Assembly: GCA_041398745.1 (NCBI GenBank)
Contig: JAWKUB010000006.1
Coordinates: 310,001-374,000, forward strand
Direction: 5' to 3'
Origin: JACKHO01 sp041398745
GTDB taxonomy: Bacteria; Planctomycetota; Planctomycetia; Planctomycetales; Planctomycetaceae
Length of the DNA: 64,000 bases
The notes under the pieces are model-generated. The model did no database searches. It saw only the letters and a program-made list of their open reading frames with translations, and was not told the origin of the DNA. This document shows positions 16,256 to 25,721 of the stretch, one piece after another. Both the position numbers and the translations under genes were made by a program. Each line of letters starts with the position of its first letter. Positions within the stretch are counted from its first letter, which is position 1.

Positions 16256-17464
16256 CTACTGCTTCCGCTTGCGCCAGTCTGCGAGGGAGAAGAGGCTTTC
16301 TTCATCGCCTTCGACAATCCGCAGGTAGCTTTCGTAGCGGAGCGGTGAAATCATGCCGTTGTCGACTCCCTGCTTCACGCCGCAGTCGTGCTCGTGCGTG
16401 TGTGAGCAGTTGGGGAATTTGCAGTGTGCGACGAATGGTCGAAACTCGACAAAGAGTCCTTCGACTTCTTCCGACTGAACATCCCACAACTGCAGTTGCC
16501 GGATGCCTGGCGTGTCGACGACCCAGCCGCCATGATCCGGCGAGCTAGCGTTGGACGCATTACCGCGAAGTGGAATGAGTTCGGTGACGCGCGTGGTGTG
16601 TCGCCCTTTATTGGTATCGCCGCTGATTTCCATGGTGGGACGGCCCAACCCCGGCTGAATGGCGTTGAGGAGCGACGATTTCCCCACACCGCTCTGACCG
16701 GTGAAGACCGTTTCCCTTCCTTCAAGAAGCCGTCGCAGGACGGAAATCCCTTCGCCAGTCAGTGCATTGGTCAGGACCACGGGATATCCAAGCTGTGCAT
16801 ACTGTCCGACGAGTGGCTGTAAATCGACGGCACTTCCCAAGTCGATTTTGTTAATGCACACAATTCCCCGGATGCCACCCTTTTCCGTGCTGCAGAGGAA
16901 ACGGTCAATGAGGGCGGGCTTGAGTGGTGGCTCGTTGGCAGAGGCCACAATAACGGCCTGGTCCACGTTGGCGACAATAATATGTGCGTGCCGACGACTG
17001 CCGCGGGACAATGAGGTCGTACGCGGTTCGACGCGTTCAATTGCGCCAGTGAAATCATCACTGGGAGTGAAGAGGACTCGATCACCGGCGACTACGGCGT
17101 TGCGGGCGTCACGTGCTATCGCTCGCACCACCTGTCGCACGGAGCATTGGTACTCTTTGGCATCATCTGTTTGCACGCGGCAGTTGTTCGTTCCAATAGA
17201 ACTGAGAACGCGACCTGATAAACACTTCGACACGTCGACATCGAGTATGGTGTCACCGCTCGACGCATCGACCTCAGCAATGACTGTTCGATAGCGGTTG
17301 ACGCTCCCTTTGCCAGAGAGCCGTTCGGCACCCGTCAGATGCTCGATTTCGTCGTCGTGTGCGTCATCGACTTTCCGCGTCAGATTTTGCACGCGCGCAC
17401 GGGTTTCGCGATTCTTTTTGAATGCAACCCTCAGCTTTTGCTTCTTCCGTTTGCGTGACGTCAC
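16256..17464 (-). CDS. rsgA: Ribosome biogenesis GTPase RsgA (YjeQ)
   Basis: Circularly permuted GTPase that checks late maturation of the 30S subunit. The 402-residue protein has an N-terminal OB-fold region and the permuted G motifs in order G4 NKID (about 205-208), G1 GQSGVGKS (about 256-263) and G3 DTPG (about 317-320). A zinc site uses Cys348, Cys353, His355 and Cys361. It has a basic N-terminal tail and is somewhat longer than E. coli RsgA. The start is GTG 17464, five bases after the FHA gene stop, so translation is probably coupled. Confidence 0.93.
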   Translation of the reverse strand: MTSRKRKKQKLRVAFKKNRETRARVQNLTRKVDDAHDDEIEHLTGAERLSGKGSVNRYRTVIAEVDASSGDTILDVDVSKCLSGRVLSSIGTNNCRVQTDDAKEYQCSVRQVVRAIARDARNAVVAGDRVLFTPSDDFTGAIERVEPRTTSLSRGSRRHAHIIVANVDQAVIVASANEPPLKPALIDRFLCSTEKGGIRGIVCINKIDLGSAVDLQPLVGQYAQLGYPVVLTNALTGEGISVLRRLLEGRETVFTGQSGVGKSSLLNAIQPGLGRPTMEISGDTNKGRHTTRVTELIPLRGNASNASSPDHGGWVVDTPGIRQLQLWDVQSEEVEGLFVEFRPFVAHCKFPNCSHTHEHDCGVKQGVDNGMISPLRYESYLRIVEGDEESLFSLADWRKRKQ

Positions 17465-17469
17465 AAATG

Positions 17470-17943
17470 CTACTCGTCAGTAAGCCACTGAAGTGCAGCG
17501 TCTTCCTCGGCAGAGAACTTCTTCTGTGGGGCGGGAGGACGCGCAGCAGGTGCGGGCGGTCGACGACGTCGTTCCTCGCGCCGCTGTTGAAGTCCGGCTT
17601 TCTCCAGCAGGCTCATGGCGAATGGATCTTCTTCTTCGACAGGCGCAGGTGCGTCTCCCATCGGCTGGTACGAAATCACGAAGTGGTGTTTCGCGACAGA
17701 CAGTTCATCTCCTGGCATCAGGAATTTCTGATCGCAACGCTCGCCATTGACCTTAATGCCGTTGCTGCTGTTGAGATCGCGGACGTGCCAGTAACCGTTT
17801 TGTAGTTCCAGTTCACAATGTTGTGACGAAACGTTGGGATAGTTCAGCAGGATATCGCAGGCACTACGGCGCCCGATGAGCAATTTCTTGCGGAGGAGTG
17901 GTATAGAATCACCACCACCGCACGGCAACAATTCGCCGAGCAT
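17470..17943 (-). CDS. FHA-domain protein
   Basis: 157 residues. The FHA domain (about 1-95) has LIGRRSACDILLNYPNVSSQHCELE and DLNSSNGIKVNG, including the Arg, Ser and Asn residues that bind phosphothreonine in this family. The C-terminal third is Pro/Ala/Arg-rich and looks disordered before a short helix. A partner kinase is not in the window. GAGGG lies 9 bases before the ATG. Position directly before rsgA suggests coexpression, perhaps linking phosphorylation to ribosome assembly; that is inference. Confidence 0.85.
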   Translation of the reverse strand: MLGELLPCGGGDSIPLLRKKLLIGRRSACDILLNYPNVSSQHCELELQNGYWHVRDLNSSNGIKVNGERCDQKFLMPGDELSVAKHHFVISYQPMGDAPAPVEEEDPFAMSLLEKAGLQQRREERRRRPPAPAARPPAPQKKFSAEEDAALQWLTDE

Positions 17944-18170
17944 TGCAAATTCCCTCTGCGATGAGACCCGAATTGGATGAAATGAAAAGTGACTTCCCAG
18001 CTGGCAACGCGAACGGTCCCAGCAACTTCATGTCCCAACTGTACGAGGCGGCAGTTTCGGTGTCAAACTGAGAATGCTGGGCCGAGAAAGAAAGGAGCGA
18101 GAAGACGCCACGTCAGTTGCTCAGACAATCCTGCTGAAATTGAGGGTTCCTGAGGAGTGTACGGAATGTG

Positions 18171-18914
18171 TCAGACAGGTCGACCAACCAGGATTTGGGC
18201 GATATGCATGACTTTCAGTGGAAGTTTCTGGCGCGAAATGAGTCCCTCAAGGTGCATCAGGCAGGACATGTCGCCGGCGGTAATGACTTCGGCCCCACCT
18301 TTGAGATGGTCATGAATGCGGTCATCTCCCATCATGCAGGAAACGGCTTCTTCGGAGACTGCGAACGTCCCCCCGAATCCGCAACACTCGTCTTTCCGCT
18401 CCAATTCGATGAGTTCCACACCTTCGACCATGCTGAGCAGTGATTCCGCCTTGCTGAATTTCGGCAGCATCCTTTCTGACGAGCTTCCCAGTCTCAGTTC
18501 ACGCAATCCGTGACAACTGTTGTGCAGGCCCACGCGGGCCTTGAACTGAGCGGGTAGTGATTCGATTTTCAGTACGTCGACCAGAAACTCGGTCAGTTCA
18601 TGCACTTTGGGCTGCAATTGCTGATAGGCAGCGTCGCTTCCCACCAGTTCCTGGTAGTGATGCGTCACCATGGACGTGCAGCTTCCGGACGGGCAGACAA
18701 TGTGGTCGTAGCCGCCGAAGATTTCAACAAATCGTTTGGCGAGTGGTTTGGCATCATCCAGGCAGCCGGTGTTGGCCATAGGTTGGCCACAGCAGGTCTG
18801 GGCTTCCGGGAACTCCACTTCGCATCCCAGTGACTCCAGCAATTCCAGCGTTGCCATGGCAACGTCCGGGTAGAACTGGTCGATGTAACAGGGAACAAAA
18901 AGGGCGACACGCAT
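18171..18914 (-). CDS. LutA/GlcF-type Fe-S oxidoreductase subunit
   Basis: 247 residues with two CCG domains (CCGQPMANTG at about 41-50 and CCGFGGTFAV at about 197-206), plus VCPSGSC and HNSCHGLREL. This matches the LutA/YkgE family, whose members work with LutB and LutC in L-lactate oxidation. LutB and LutC are not adjacent, so the partner is elsewhere or the protein acts differently. It lies 32 bases after the NUDIX gene on the same strand. Confidence 0.85.
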   Translation of the reverse strand: MRVALFVPCYIDQFYPDVAMATLELLESLGCEVEFPEAQTCCGQPMANTGCLDDAKPLAKRFVEIFGGYDHIVCPSGSCTSMVTHHYQELVGSDAAYQQLQPKVHELTEFLVDVLKIESLPAQFKARVGLHNSCHGLRELRLGSSSERMLPKFSKAESLLSMVEGVELIELERKDECCGFGGTFAVSEEAVSCMMGDDRIHDHLKGGAEVITAGDMSCLMHLEGLISRQKLPLKVMHIAQILVGRPV

Positions 18915-18946
18915 GATGCAATTCGAGTGCTGGAGTTGGGAGGATG

Positions 18947-19456
18947 TTAAGTGAAATCTGGTGTGGTTGCGAATGCTTCCAGCAACGAGATGAGCGGCGG
19001 ACTGAACAGTTCCGGTTTCAACTTGAGCCGCTGACGAATCTCCGGGACAGGAAGAACTTCCAGACCAGCGATTTCATCTTTGTTTGGTTGAGCCGGTACG
19101 TCCGTTGTCAGGCGATAAAGCACCGTGTGTTCAAATGCCGTTTCGGGAGAGGCTGGAAGCTTTCCTACGAATTCCAGGGCCCCGGTGAGCCCCAGTTCCT
19201 CCTGCAGTTCTCGCACGGCGGCTGTCTCGTAGTCTTCTCCGCTATCGAGGTGTCCCGATGCCGACGACGTATAGCATCCCGGATACTGGTCCTTGGTTTG
19301 GGATCGCAGCTGGAGCAACATTTCTCCGGCGGAATTCAACACCCAGATGTGAACCGCTCGATGCAGCAGGTTCTGTGCATGTACAACTGCTCGCGGTGCC
19401 TGACCGACAACCACGTCATGTTCATCACACACGTCAAAGATTTCTTCGTCTGTCAT
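18947..19456 (-). CDS. NUDIX hydrolase, YfcD/IPP-isomerase-like
   Basis: About 169 residues from ATG 19456. The NUDIX box GHLDSGEDYETAAVRELQEELG is complete (G-x5-E-x7-R-E-x2-E-E-x-G). The N-terminal part (EIFDVCDEHDVVVGQ, HRAVHIWVLNSAGEMLLQLRS) resembles the YfcD subgroup related to isopentenyl-diphosphate isomerase. The substrate is unknown. A longer in-frame start at 19495 exists and neither start has a strong ribosome-binding site. Confidence 0.85.
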   Translation of the reverse strand: MTDEEIFDVCDEHDVVVGQAPRAVVHAQNLLHRAVHIWVLNSAGEMLLQLRSQTKDQYPGCYTSSASGHLDSGEDYETAAVRELQEELGLTGALEFVGKLPASPETAFEHTVLYRLTTDVPAQPNKDEIAGLEVLPVPEIRQRLKLKPELFSPPLISLLEAFATTPDFT

Positions 19457-19664
19457 TGAGTTCACACGCTCATGATCGATCCAACCGCAAGCCATTTTAG
19501 TTGGCCGGTAGTTGAAAGCGAGGATTCTACGTCCCTAGAATCGAACGGTTACTGCCAGCGGGATTGCAAATTGGTCAAATCTTCTCGCAATTCCGTTCAT
19601 TCAGTGAGTCGAAGCCACCCAGCGATACCTCTTAATGCGAAATTCTGGCCATGAAAGCCTTTCG

Positions 19665-20990
19665 ATGACACAGGACGACTATACATCACACCCTCGAGCG
19701 TGGCACCAGAGCCCGTTCACCTGGTTCATCCTCCTGATCCTCGTCGCAATCATTGCATTCGTGGTCTGGCTCATGCAACCGGTGCCTCCGTCGTCGGTCC
19801 AACTGGTTACCCAGGCGGAAGAGTTGCTCAAGCAGGGGGAGGTCAAACAGGCAGAGGAGCTGCTGCAGCCGCTGGTGACGAAAACGCCGCCAGATCATAA
19901 CGCCGTTGTGGTGTGTTCCCGGGCTCTATTCCAGCAAGGCCGTACCGCCGATTGCGTAGAATTGTTGAACAAACTTCCCGCACGGGATGCTGCCTCATCC
20001 CTGGTTTCACTGGCTCGTGCCAGCCTTGAATCGCCCCCCAAATTATCGCAAAGTGAATTCCTGTTTCGAGCGGCACTGGAGGCAAATCCAGACGATATCG
20101 ATGCGCATCGGGAGTTGGCCCGTATCCTCGGATTGTCGGCGCGTCGCTATGAAGCCATCCCGCACATTCTCTTTTTGATTCGGGCCGGAAAAGAAACGGA
20201 CCTGATCGTCTTGCTGGCACATGAACAGAGTATGTTCGGGGATCGGTCAACGCTGGAAGCAGCTCAGGCTGCCGCGCCAGACGATCCACTACCACTCATT
20301 GGGCTGGCTGGCATCGAGCTCGCTGAAGGTCATCGCGAACGGTCGATTGAACTTTTGCGAGAAGCCATCAAATTGAATCCGAATTTGAGTGCCCCGTGGG
20401 GACGACTCGGCAGCTATCTGGTGCAGGCCGAAGACTGGGATGCATTGGCCATCTGGGCCAACGATTTGCCAAAGGTGGCTTTTGAATCTCCAGAAACCTG
20501 GCAGGCACTCGGTGATATTGCACGACACGGCGACGACACAGCCGGAGCAATTCGCTGTTACGGAGAAGCGTTGCTCAAGAATCCAGAATCTTATGCAATG
20601 ACAACGCATATGGCCGAATTGCTGGCCCAGCATGGTGAGCAGCAACTTGCTGATAAGTTGTCCGAGCGAGCCGGGCAGATTGGACGATTTGAGCAACTGG
20701 TGATTCAAACCAACTCAATGAATCAACAGCCTAGTCCCGAACAAATGATCAACCTGATTAATGCGTACGTGGCGACAGGACGCTACTGGGAGGCGACGGC
20801 TTTCGTCACGATGGCGGCAAACGCTGAAGTAAACCCGAATCGTCTCACCCGAATTATCGAGGTTCTGCGTCCTGAGGTCCCAAATCTTCCGCTGCAACTG
20901 ACTGCACCAAAGCATAACCCATTAGCTGGATTTGACTTGTCGCCGTTTCCTGTTCCTGGGGCTCCTTCGCCAGATGACCGAGGGCAGTGA
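19665..20990 (+). CDS. Membrane-anchored TPR protein
   Basis: About 441 residues from ATG 19665 (GAAAG 8 bases upstream; a longer in-frame start at 19635 is possible). A hydrophilic N-terminus leads to one membrane helix (FTWFILLILVAIIAFVVWLM), then TPRs: AEELLKQGEVKQAEELLQPL, ALFQQGRTADCVELL, AALEANPDDIDAHRELARILG, GHRERSIELLREAIKLNPN, and GDIARHGDDTAGAIRCYGEALLKNPE. Probably an inner-membrane scaffold facing the periplasm-like space. Partner unknown. Confidence 0.8.
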   Translation: MTQDDYTSHPRAWHQSPFTWFILLILVAIIAFVVWLMQPVPPSSVQLVTQAEELLKQGEVKQAEELLQPLVTKTPPDHNAVVVCSRALFQQGRTADCVELLNKLPARDAASSLVSLARASLESPPKLSQSEFLFRAALEANPDDIDAHRELARILGLSARRYEAIPHILFLIRAGKETDLIVLLAHEQSMFGDRSTLEAAQAAAPDDPLPLIGLAGIELAEGHRERSIELLREAIKLNPNLSAPWGRLGSYLVQAEDWDALAIWANDLPKVAFESPETWQALGDIARHGDDTAGAIRCYGEALLKNPESYAMTTHMAELLAQHGEQQLADKLSERAGQIGRFEQLVIQTNSMNQQPSPEQMINLINAYVATGRYWEATAFVTMAANAEVNPNRLTRIIEVLRPEVPNLPLQLTAPKHNPLAGFDLSPFPVPGAPSPDDRGQ

Positions 20991-21141
20991 ATTGACCGCT
21001 GAATCTGATGAAATCGGAATGCTGGCTTCTCATTCAGTGGAAGAGGGCGGGGGCATATGCCAATCGTTGGCGAGTTCCGCAGTGCTTTGCTAGTCTTCTC
21101 GTTCGTCTGGAAGTTTTTCCTTCGTAACTGCTTACGTTCCC

Positions 21142-21669
21142 ATGACAGTAACAACCGTTTCGCCATCACCCATCGCCGGTGTTTCGCCGCAGAATGAGGC
21201 TCCGCTGGAGTTCATTTTCCCAGGAGTCGCCTGCAATCCCGTCGGTCGCCTGATTGGCAGCGTTATGGGTTCGGTCCAGTCGATTGGGCCGCTCCCGGTT
21301 CGCATGGTCATGCTGCTGATTGTGGGCGGCATTGTGGCTCCCATTGCCGCCTTGCTGTACTTCTGGGTGAAAATCCTCGGAAACAGCTACACGGTTACGA
21401 ATCACAGCGTGCAGGAGCGTTCGGTTCTTTGGAACACCCTTTATCGCCGCGTGGAACTGGCGGATGTTGGAGAAGTGCAGGTTGACGCTGATGACTCGCA
21501 GCAATTCCACCAAGTTGGTGATGTTCGTCTGCTCGACGCTCGTGGCGGTGAACTCATCACATTGAATTCGGTGGGGAATCCCAAGCGAGTTGCCCACTTG
21601 ATTATCGAACTGCGAGATGCGCGACAGCACGCGGTTGAAGCACTGAAGCATATTAAAGCCCGCGGCTAG
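21142..21669 (+). CDS. Membrane protein with bacterial PH-like domain
   Basis: 175 residues. One or two hydrophobic segments (VRMVMLLIVGGIVAPIAALLYFWVKIL, about 54-80) are followed by SYTVTNHSVQERSVLWNTLYRRVELADVGEVQVD, the strand pattern of the bPH2 (DUF304) domain, and by LLDARGGELITLNSVGNPKRVAHLI. Similar small PH proteins are membrane associated and of unknown function. The start has no obvious ribosome-binding site. Confidence 0.7.
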   Translation: MTVTTVSPSPIAGVSPQNEAPLEFIFPGVACNPVGRLIGSVMGSVQSIGPLPVRMVMLLIVGGIVAPIAALLYFWVKILGNSYTVTNHSVQERSVLWNTLYRRVELADVGEVQVDADDSQQFHQVGDVRLLDARGGELITLNSVGNPKRVAHLIIELRDARQHAVEALKHIKARG

Positions 21670-21729
21670 CAGTTTGCTGCCAGCGGGACATTTGCTTGCT
21701 CGGAATACCAAGGCACGCATTTTTCGAAG

Positions 21730-21999
21730 TTATGCGGCGTCTGCTTCTTCAATTAAATCTTCGCCGGTCATGATCCAGAATGACCGGACTTCTTCGCGGG
21801 GAAACTCTGAGGCGGCCGCAGATTTGGCTGCTTCAAACTCGGAATAGTCGACGCTCAGTTGCTGCTCGCCGTGGTAAGCGACCCAGCGACCTCGATCGCT
21901 TTCCAGCAAGTCGGGCAGGTCCTTGGAGAACTGGCGGCGCGCTGCCTCAAGCAGAATTCGCAATGATTCCCTGTCCAGTGGAACTCGTGACTCTTCCAT
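21730..21999 (-). CDS. Small acidic protein of unknown function
   Basis: 89 residues from ATG 21999, which has GAGAG 7 bases upstream. An in-frame extension to 22104 is open but lacks a better start signal. The protein is acidic and mostly helical (MEESRVPLDRESLRILLEAA, then EAADA-type C-terminus). No recognised family. The extension reads RPVTVPLGTANAERSCLVDA, which is plausible protein sequence, so the longer form cannot be excluded. Confidence 0.55.
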   Translation of the reverse strand: MEESRVPLDRESLRILLEAARRQFSKDLPDLLESDRGRWVAYHGEQQLSVDYSEFEAAKSAAASEFPREEVRSFWIMTGEDLIEEADAA

Positions 22000-22135
22000 G
22001 ATATCGCTCTCTTTGACCCGTCGTCCTGATGGGAAAATCGCATCGACCAAACAGGAGCGCTCCGCGTTTGCCGTACCGAGGGGAACCGTAACAGGCCGCT
22101 GCAAATAGACCTAGAGCAATTTTCCGAAGCTCGAA

Positions 22136-23329
22136 TCAACTGGCGTGAGGTGCCATTGCATCTTGTTCGAGTTCCGAGGTGCGGGCCGTTCTTTTCCAGG
22201 CTCCCGACTGCGTGTTGCTGATCCAGCGGACAAATCCGACGAGCAGCGCGGCATTCATTGAGGTGAACATGGCCGGAAGTTTTGCAAGTCGACCGAGGGC
22301 TCCACGTCCGGGGAGCACCTTTCCGAGGAATGCCACAAGGTAAAATGCTACTTGTGCAACCAGCGTCGCAACGTAGAGCGGTGCGGGCAACAGGGCAAGG
22401 TTCGTCAACAGCATTGCAATGAGAAACATGGGACAGAACCAGCGTAGCACCTTGTGCGACCAGAACGCCAATGCCACTTTGCCTCGCAGCGGATTCAATA
22501 GTGTCGCCAGCCAGGCCATGCTCTGAAAACCACCGGCGCCAATGCGGGCGCGGCGATGAAATTCCGCTCCCATATCTGGAGCACTTTCCTCATTGGCAAC
22601 CGCCGACTCATCGAACAGGAACTTCCGCCCCTGCACGTGGATGTTCATACCAATCAAGAAGTCATCGACAATGGTGTTCGCGGGGATGGGCTGCCAGAGC
22701 TCTTTGCGAATGGAGTAAATGGCGCCATTCGCTCCGAGTAATGCACCAATGCGACCTTCGCAGCGTTTGAGGAAGTTCTCATAACGCCAGTAAACACCGT
22801 CGACGTTGGCTCCGGTTTCAGGATCGGTGAGGAGCAACTGGCCGCACACGCCACCGACCTTGGAGTCGTCGTAGTGACGAACCAGCCGCTTCAAGGCGTC
22901 AGGATTCCAGAATGTGTTCGCATCAGAGAAGGCCAGCAAATCACCTTGCGCGGCGGGGACACAGTCGTTCAGGACTGAGGGCTTACCGCGACGCTGCGGG
23001 AACTGCATCAGTTTGATGCGAGGATCACTCGTTGCTCGTGCAATTTCTCCGGTGCGGTCGAGATCTCCGTCGCAACCAATGAGCACTTCATAGCGGTCGG
23101 CGGGATAATCGAATGCGAGCGCGTTATCGATCCGCTCCTGGATGACCTTCTCTTCTTTGTACGCTGCAATAATGAGACTCACAAAGGGCCAGTCTTCCCG
23201 CGAACAGATGTCTGCAGGTTGCGGCGGTTTTGTGAGCTTCGCCCAAAATCCCACGACAACGGGATAAAGGACGTAGCTGTAGACGACGAGGCTGAAGGCG
23301 ACCCAGAAAATCAAGTGCAGCACAAGCAT
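22136..23329 (-). CDS. Glycosyltransferase family 2, membrane bound
   Basis: 397 residues. An N-terminal membrane helix (LVLHLIFWVAFSLVVYSYVLYPVVVGF) precedes the GT-A domain: SLIIAAYKEEKVI, nucleotide-binding GCDGDLDRT, the metal-binding SDANTFW, and DDFLIGMNIHVQG acting as the acceptor-side acidic motif. HRRARIGAGGFQS stands where processive enzymes have QxxRW. Three C-terminal hydrophobic segments follow. Probably adds sugars to an envelope polysaccharide. The upstream neighbour on the same strand, 72 bases away, is a methyltransferase that may modify the same product. Confidence 0.85.
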   Translation of the reverse strand: MLVLHLIFWVAFSLVVYSYVLYPVVVGFWAKLTKPPQPADICSREDWPFVSLIIAAYKEEKVIQERIDNALAFDYPADRYEVLIGCDGDLDRTGEIARATSDPRIKLMQFPQRRGKPSVLNDCVPAAQGDLLAFSDANTFWNPDALKRLVRHYDDSKVGGVCGQLLLTDPETGANVDGVYWRYENFLKRCEGRIGALLGANGAIYSIRKELWQPIPANTIVDDFLIGMNIHVQGRKFLFDESAVANEESAPDMGAEFHRRARIGAGGFQSMAWLATLLNPLRGKVALAFWSHKVLRWFCPMFLIAMLLTNLALLPAPLYVATLVAQVAFYLVAFLGKVLPGRGALGRLAKLPAMFTSMNAALLVGFVRWISNTQSGAWKRTARTSELEQDAMAPHAS

Positions 23330-23401
23330 GATGGGGATCTCAATGTTTGTTTCAGATCAATCGCGCCTCCCTGCGATTCAACATAATTTACTGACAGCGT
23401 G

Positions 23402-24379
23402 CTACGACGCCGCGCCACCGAGGCAAGGTTCACACGCCTCCGTCTCTGATTCACTTGCGGCCTGTTTGCGGCAGGCGACCCACATGTAATCGACCGCCAG
23501 TTCATTCGGCGTGTACCTGGCAAATTCTTCATGAACCTTGAGCGAGCCGTCGCTAATGGCGGCGAGTGACCGCTGGTCAACCCGTTCGCGACAGACTTCG
23601 AACTGGAAACCTGCCTCTTCAAACATTTCACGATAGTCGCGTGAGCGGAGACGATTGTGGTACGCGAGGCCACTGCCGCCATACCAGTGCCATTCCTGTT
23701 CAGAGAACTGCAGGAAGTTGGCAAACGTAATCGCAGAGTCGACAGTCGAATAATGGTCCTGGGGATTGTACCGATGCACTGCCAGTCCTCCGGGGCGGAG
23801 AATGCGGTTCGACTCGCGGTGAATGTCTGTCTGAATGTCGCGGGGAATGTGTTCCAGCACGTTCGAGCTAACAACATAGTCGACCGTGTTGTCCTGAAGT
23901 CCTGTGCTGCGTGCATCAGCAGGGTAGAGGTATGTGATGCCCAGCGGACTGAGGAAGTCCTCAATGGAAGTTCCGTCTGGAGAAATGTCGTGATGACGTT
24001 CTTGAAGCTGACGCAGGTTGACCTTACATCGCTCGGCAATTTGACTGAGCCTCGTGCCGAGGGCGTTCCAGGTTTCACGAGCGTAGGCGGCCGTCAGCCA
24101 GGGATTCACGTCGACGGTGACGACACTATTTGCGCCGGCCAGAGCAAAGACGTACGGCACCAGCGGCCGCCATCCTGTACCGACTTCCAGCACGTTACTG
24201 CTCGGAATGGTTCCGCCAGCTTCGTGAACCAAATCAACCAGCTCGAACGCGCGTTCCAAATCGCGGTCGAGCTGGAGCCGATTTGTTCCACCAATCCTCT
24301 GCAGCAAATGGTATGCACCACGGCCGCCGGGGACCCGGCTCAGCAGAGCGAGAACGTGTGCCTTGAGTTTCCAGTTCAT
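23402..24379 (-). CDS. SAM-dependent methyltransferase, class I
   Basis: 325 residues. Motif I is VLEVGTGWRPLVPYVFALAG followed by acidic VDVNPWL. Motif IV-like VDYVVSSNVLEHIP and post-motif GGLAVHRYNPQDHYS are present. The N-terminal 60 residues include a helical RGAYHLLQRIGG segment often seen in polysaccharide-cluster methyltransferases. It lies 72 bases upstream of the GT2 gene, which suggests methylation of a cell-surface sugar. The substrate is not readable from the sequence. Confidence 0.8.
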   Translation of the reverse strand: MNWKLKAHVLALLSRVPGGRGAYHLLQRIGGTNRLQLDRDLERAFELVDLVHEAGGTIPSSNVLEVGTGWRPLVPYVFALAGANSVVTVDVNPWLTAAYARETWNALGTRLSQIAERCKVNLRQLQERHHDISPDGTSIEDFLSPLGITYLYPADARSTGLQDNTVDYVVSSNVLEHIPRDIQTDIHRESNRILRPGGLAVHRYNPQDHYSTVDSAITFANFLQFSEQEWHWYGGSGLAYHNRLRSRDYREMFEEAGFQFEVCRERVDQRSLAAISDGSLKVHEEFARYTPNELAVDYMWVACRKQAASESETEACEPCLGGAAS

Positions 24380-24454
24380 TGATGTGTCGAGAGCTATGTG
24401 AACGTAATAGTTGCGTTCAAAACTCTAGTACACAGCTGTGAGTCAAGCGGAAGA

Positions 24455-24483
24455 CAGACCGAATTCGCCGGGAATTCGGTCTG
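24455..24483. repeat. Perfect 12-bp-stem hairpin
   Basis: CAGACCGAATTC (24455-24466) and GAATTCGGTCTG (24472-24483) pair perfectly around a 5-base loop. It lies between the LRR lipoprotein gene and the methyltransferase gene. No T tract follows on either strand, so it may be an operator, a Rho-type processing hairpin, or a terminator of unusual form. Confidence 0.5.
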
Positions 24484-24575
24484 TTACGACCAGAATTCGT
24501 CCTCTCGCGCAGACATGTTGCATTTGGGCAACATTACTCCGGCAAGTGTCTGATCTGCCCGAATCGCGGAAATCC

Positions 24576-25631
24576 CTACAAAGTCTTGCCGCCGTAATGA
24601 ATGGCGGTCTCTTTGAGGAATTTGGTTTTCAATTGTTCAACGGCAGCAGGCGTACAGGGGCAACCCTCCAGGCCCAACTCACGCAAACCCTTCAACGACT
24701 TCAAGATGTCGAAACTCGGGTCCAGAATGGAATTGCATCCATCGAGTCGCAAAACTTCCAAATTGCGGAGCCGTATGAGGGCTTTCAACGAGTTGGGGTT
24801 GAATGAATTGTTCTGGAAGTGCAACTCACGCAAGTTCGTGCAGGCTCCAATGGTGAGGAACGATCCGTCGTTAATTTCTCCTCCGGACGCCCGAATGACC
24901 TCCAGCGACTTCAGTGACCCCACGTTTTCGAGACCATAAGTTCCGAATTGCGTTCCGCCGAATGACAGTTCTCGCAGTTCTTTGAATCCGCCTTTCTTGG
25001 CAGCGTCGGCGAATGGTCGCCCGGCCATGTTGCGGACTCCATCAATGTGCAAGACCTCCAGATGAGGCAGTTCCGCAAGAGAAACGAGTGCGGCATCGCC
25101 AATGACCGTGTTTGTCATTTTCAGTGTGCGAAGTGATTCCACTTCCTTAATCGTGTTCAGAGCCTCCCCGTCCACATTCACCATGCCGTCAAGCGTCAAC
25201 TCTTCTAACAGCGGCAATTCGGTCAAAGCCGCGAACGCTGCATTTGTCAGCCGTGTTTTTGAAAGATCGGCCGATTGCAGTGCAGTGAGATTCTTCACGC
25301 CTGCAAATCCAGCGTCCGTCACAGAACTCGTTGCCAGATTCAGTTCGGTAATTTGCTCCAGCCCTTCCTCGAGTGCGGTCAACTCCTGCAAATGTGCATC
25401 AGTCCGCTCATGACTGGGAAGTGCGAGAAACGCATCAATGATTTGTTGCGGCGTCCTGACTGTCGCGGTGGGAGCCATTTCGGTTGGGGCGGCAGGGGGT
25501 GTAGCGGGATCGACCGATTCCGCGGTTTCACCAGCCTGCTCTTCAATAGCCTGTTGCACCTTGTCGCAGCCCGAAGCCGCGAGCATCAGCAGGCAGAGGA
25601 ATGGGAGAGAACGTGATCGTAGAAACAACAT
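24576..25631 (-). CDS. Leucine-rich-repeat lipoprotein
   Basis: 351 residues with a type II signal peptide ending in the lipobox LAASGC (Cys about 22). After a linker rich in Glu, Thr and Pro come about eight LRRs of the type LxxLxxLxLxxTxIxDAxLxxLAELPxL, e.g. GVKNLTALQSADLSKTRL and LAELPHLEVLHIDGV. This repeat style is common in planctomycete cell-surface proteins. Ligand unknown. Confidence 0.85.
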   Translation of the reverse strand: MLFLRSRSLPFLCLLMLAASGCDKVQQAIEEQAGETAESVDPATPPAAPTEMAPTATVRTPQQIIDAFLALPSHERTDAHLQELTALEEGLEQITELNLATSSVTDAGFAGVKNLTALQSADLSKTRLTNAAFAALTELPLLEELTLDGMVNVDGEALNTIKEVESLRTLKMTNTVIGDAALVSLAELPHLEVLHIDGVRNMAGRPFADAAKKGGFKELRELSFGGTQFGTYGLENVGSLKSLEVIRASGGEINDGSFLTIGACTNLRELHFQNNSFNPNSLKALIRLRNLEVLRLDGCNSILDPSFDILKSLKGLRELGLEGCPCTPAAVEQLKTKFLKETAIHYGGKTL

Positions 25632-25721
25632 GAAATGAATCCTCCAGAAAATGAATTAGGGATGCGATGAGCATACCAATTCGTGTGGAGAATTCGAAGA
25701 AATTCTGTGAATCAAATCACA

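Noticed and set aside
22004..22104. In-frame upstream extension of the small acidic protein.
   Set aside because: The ATG at 21999 has the better ribosome-binding site; the extension is kept as an alternative only.
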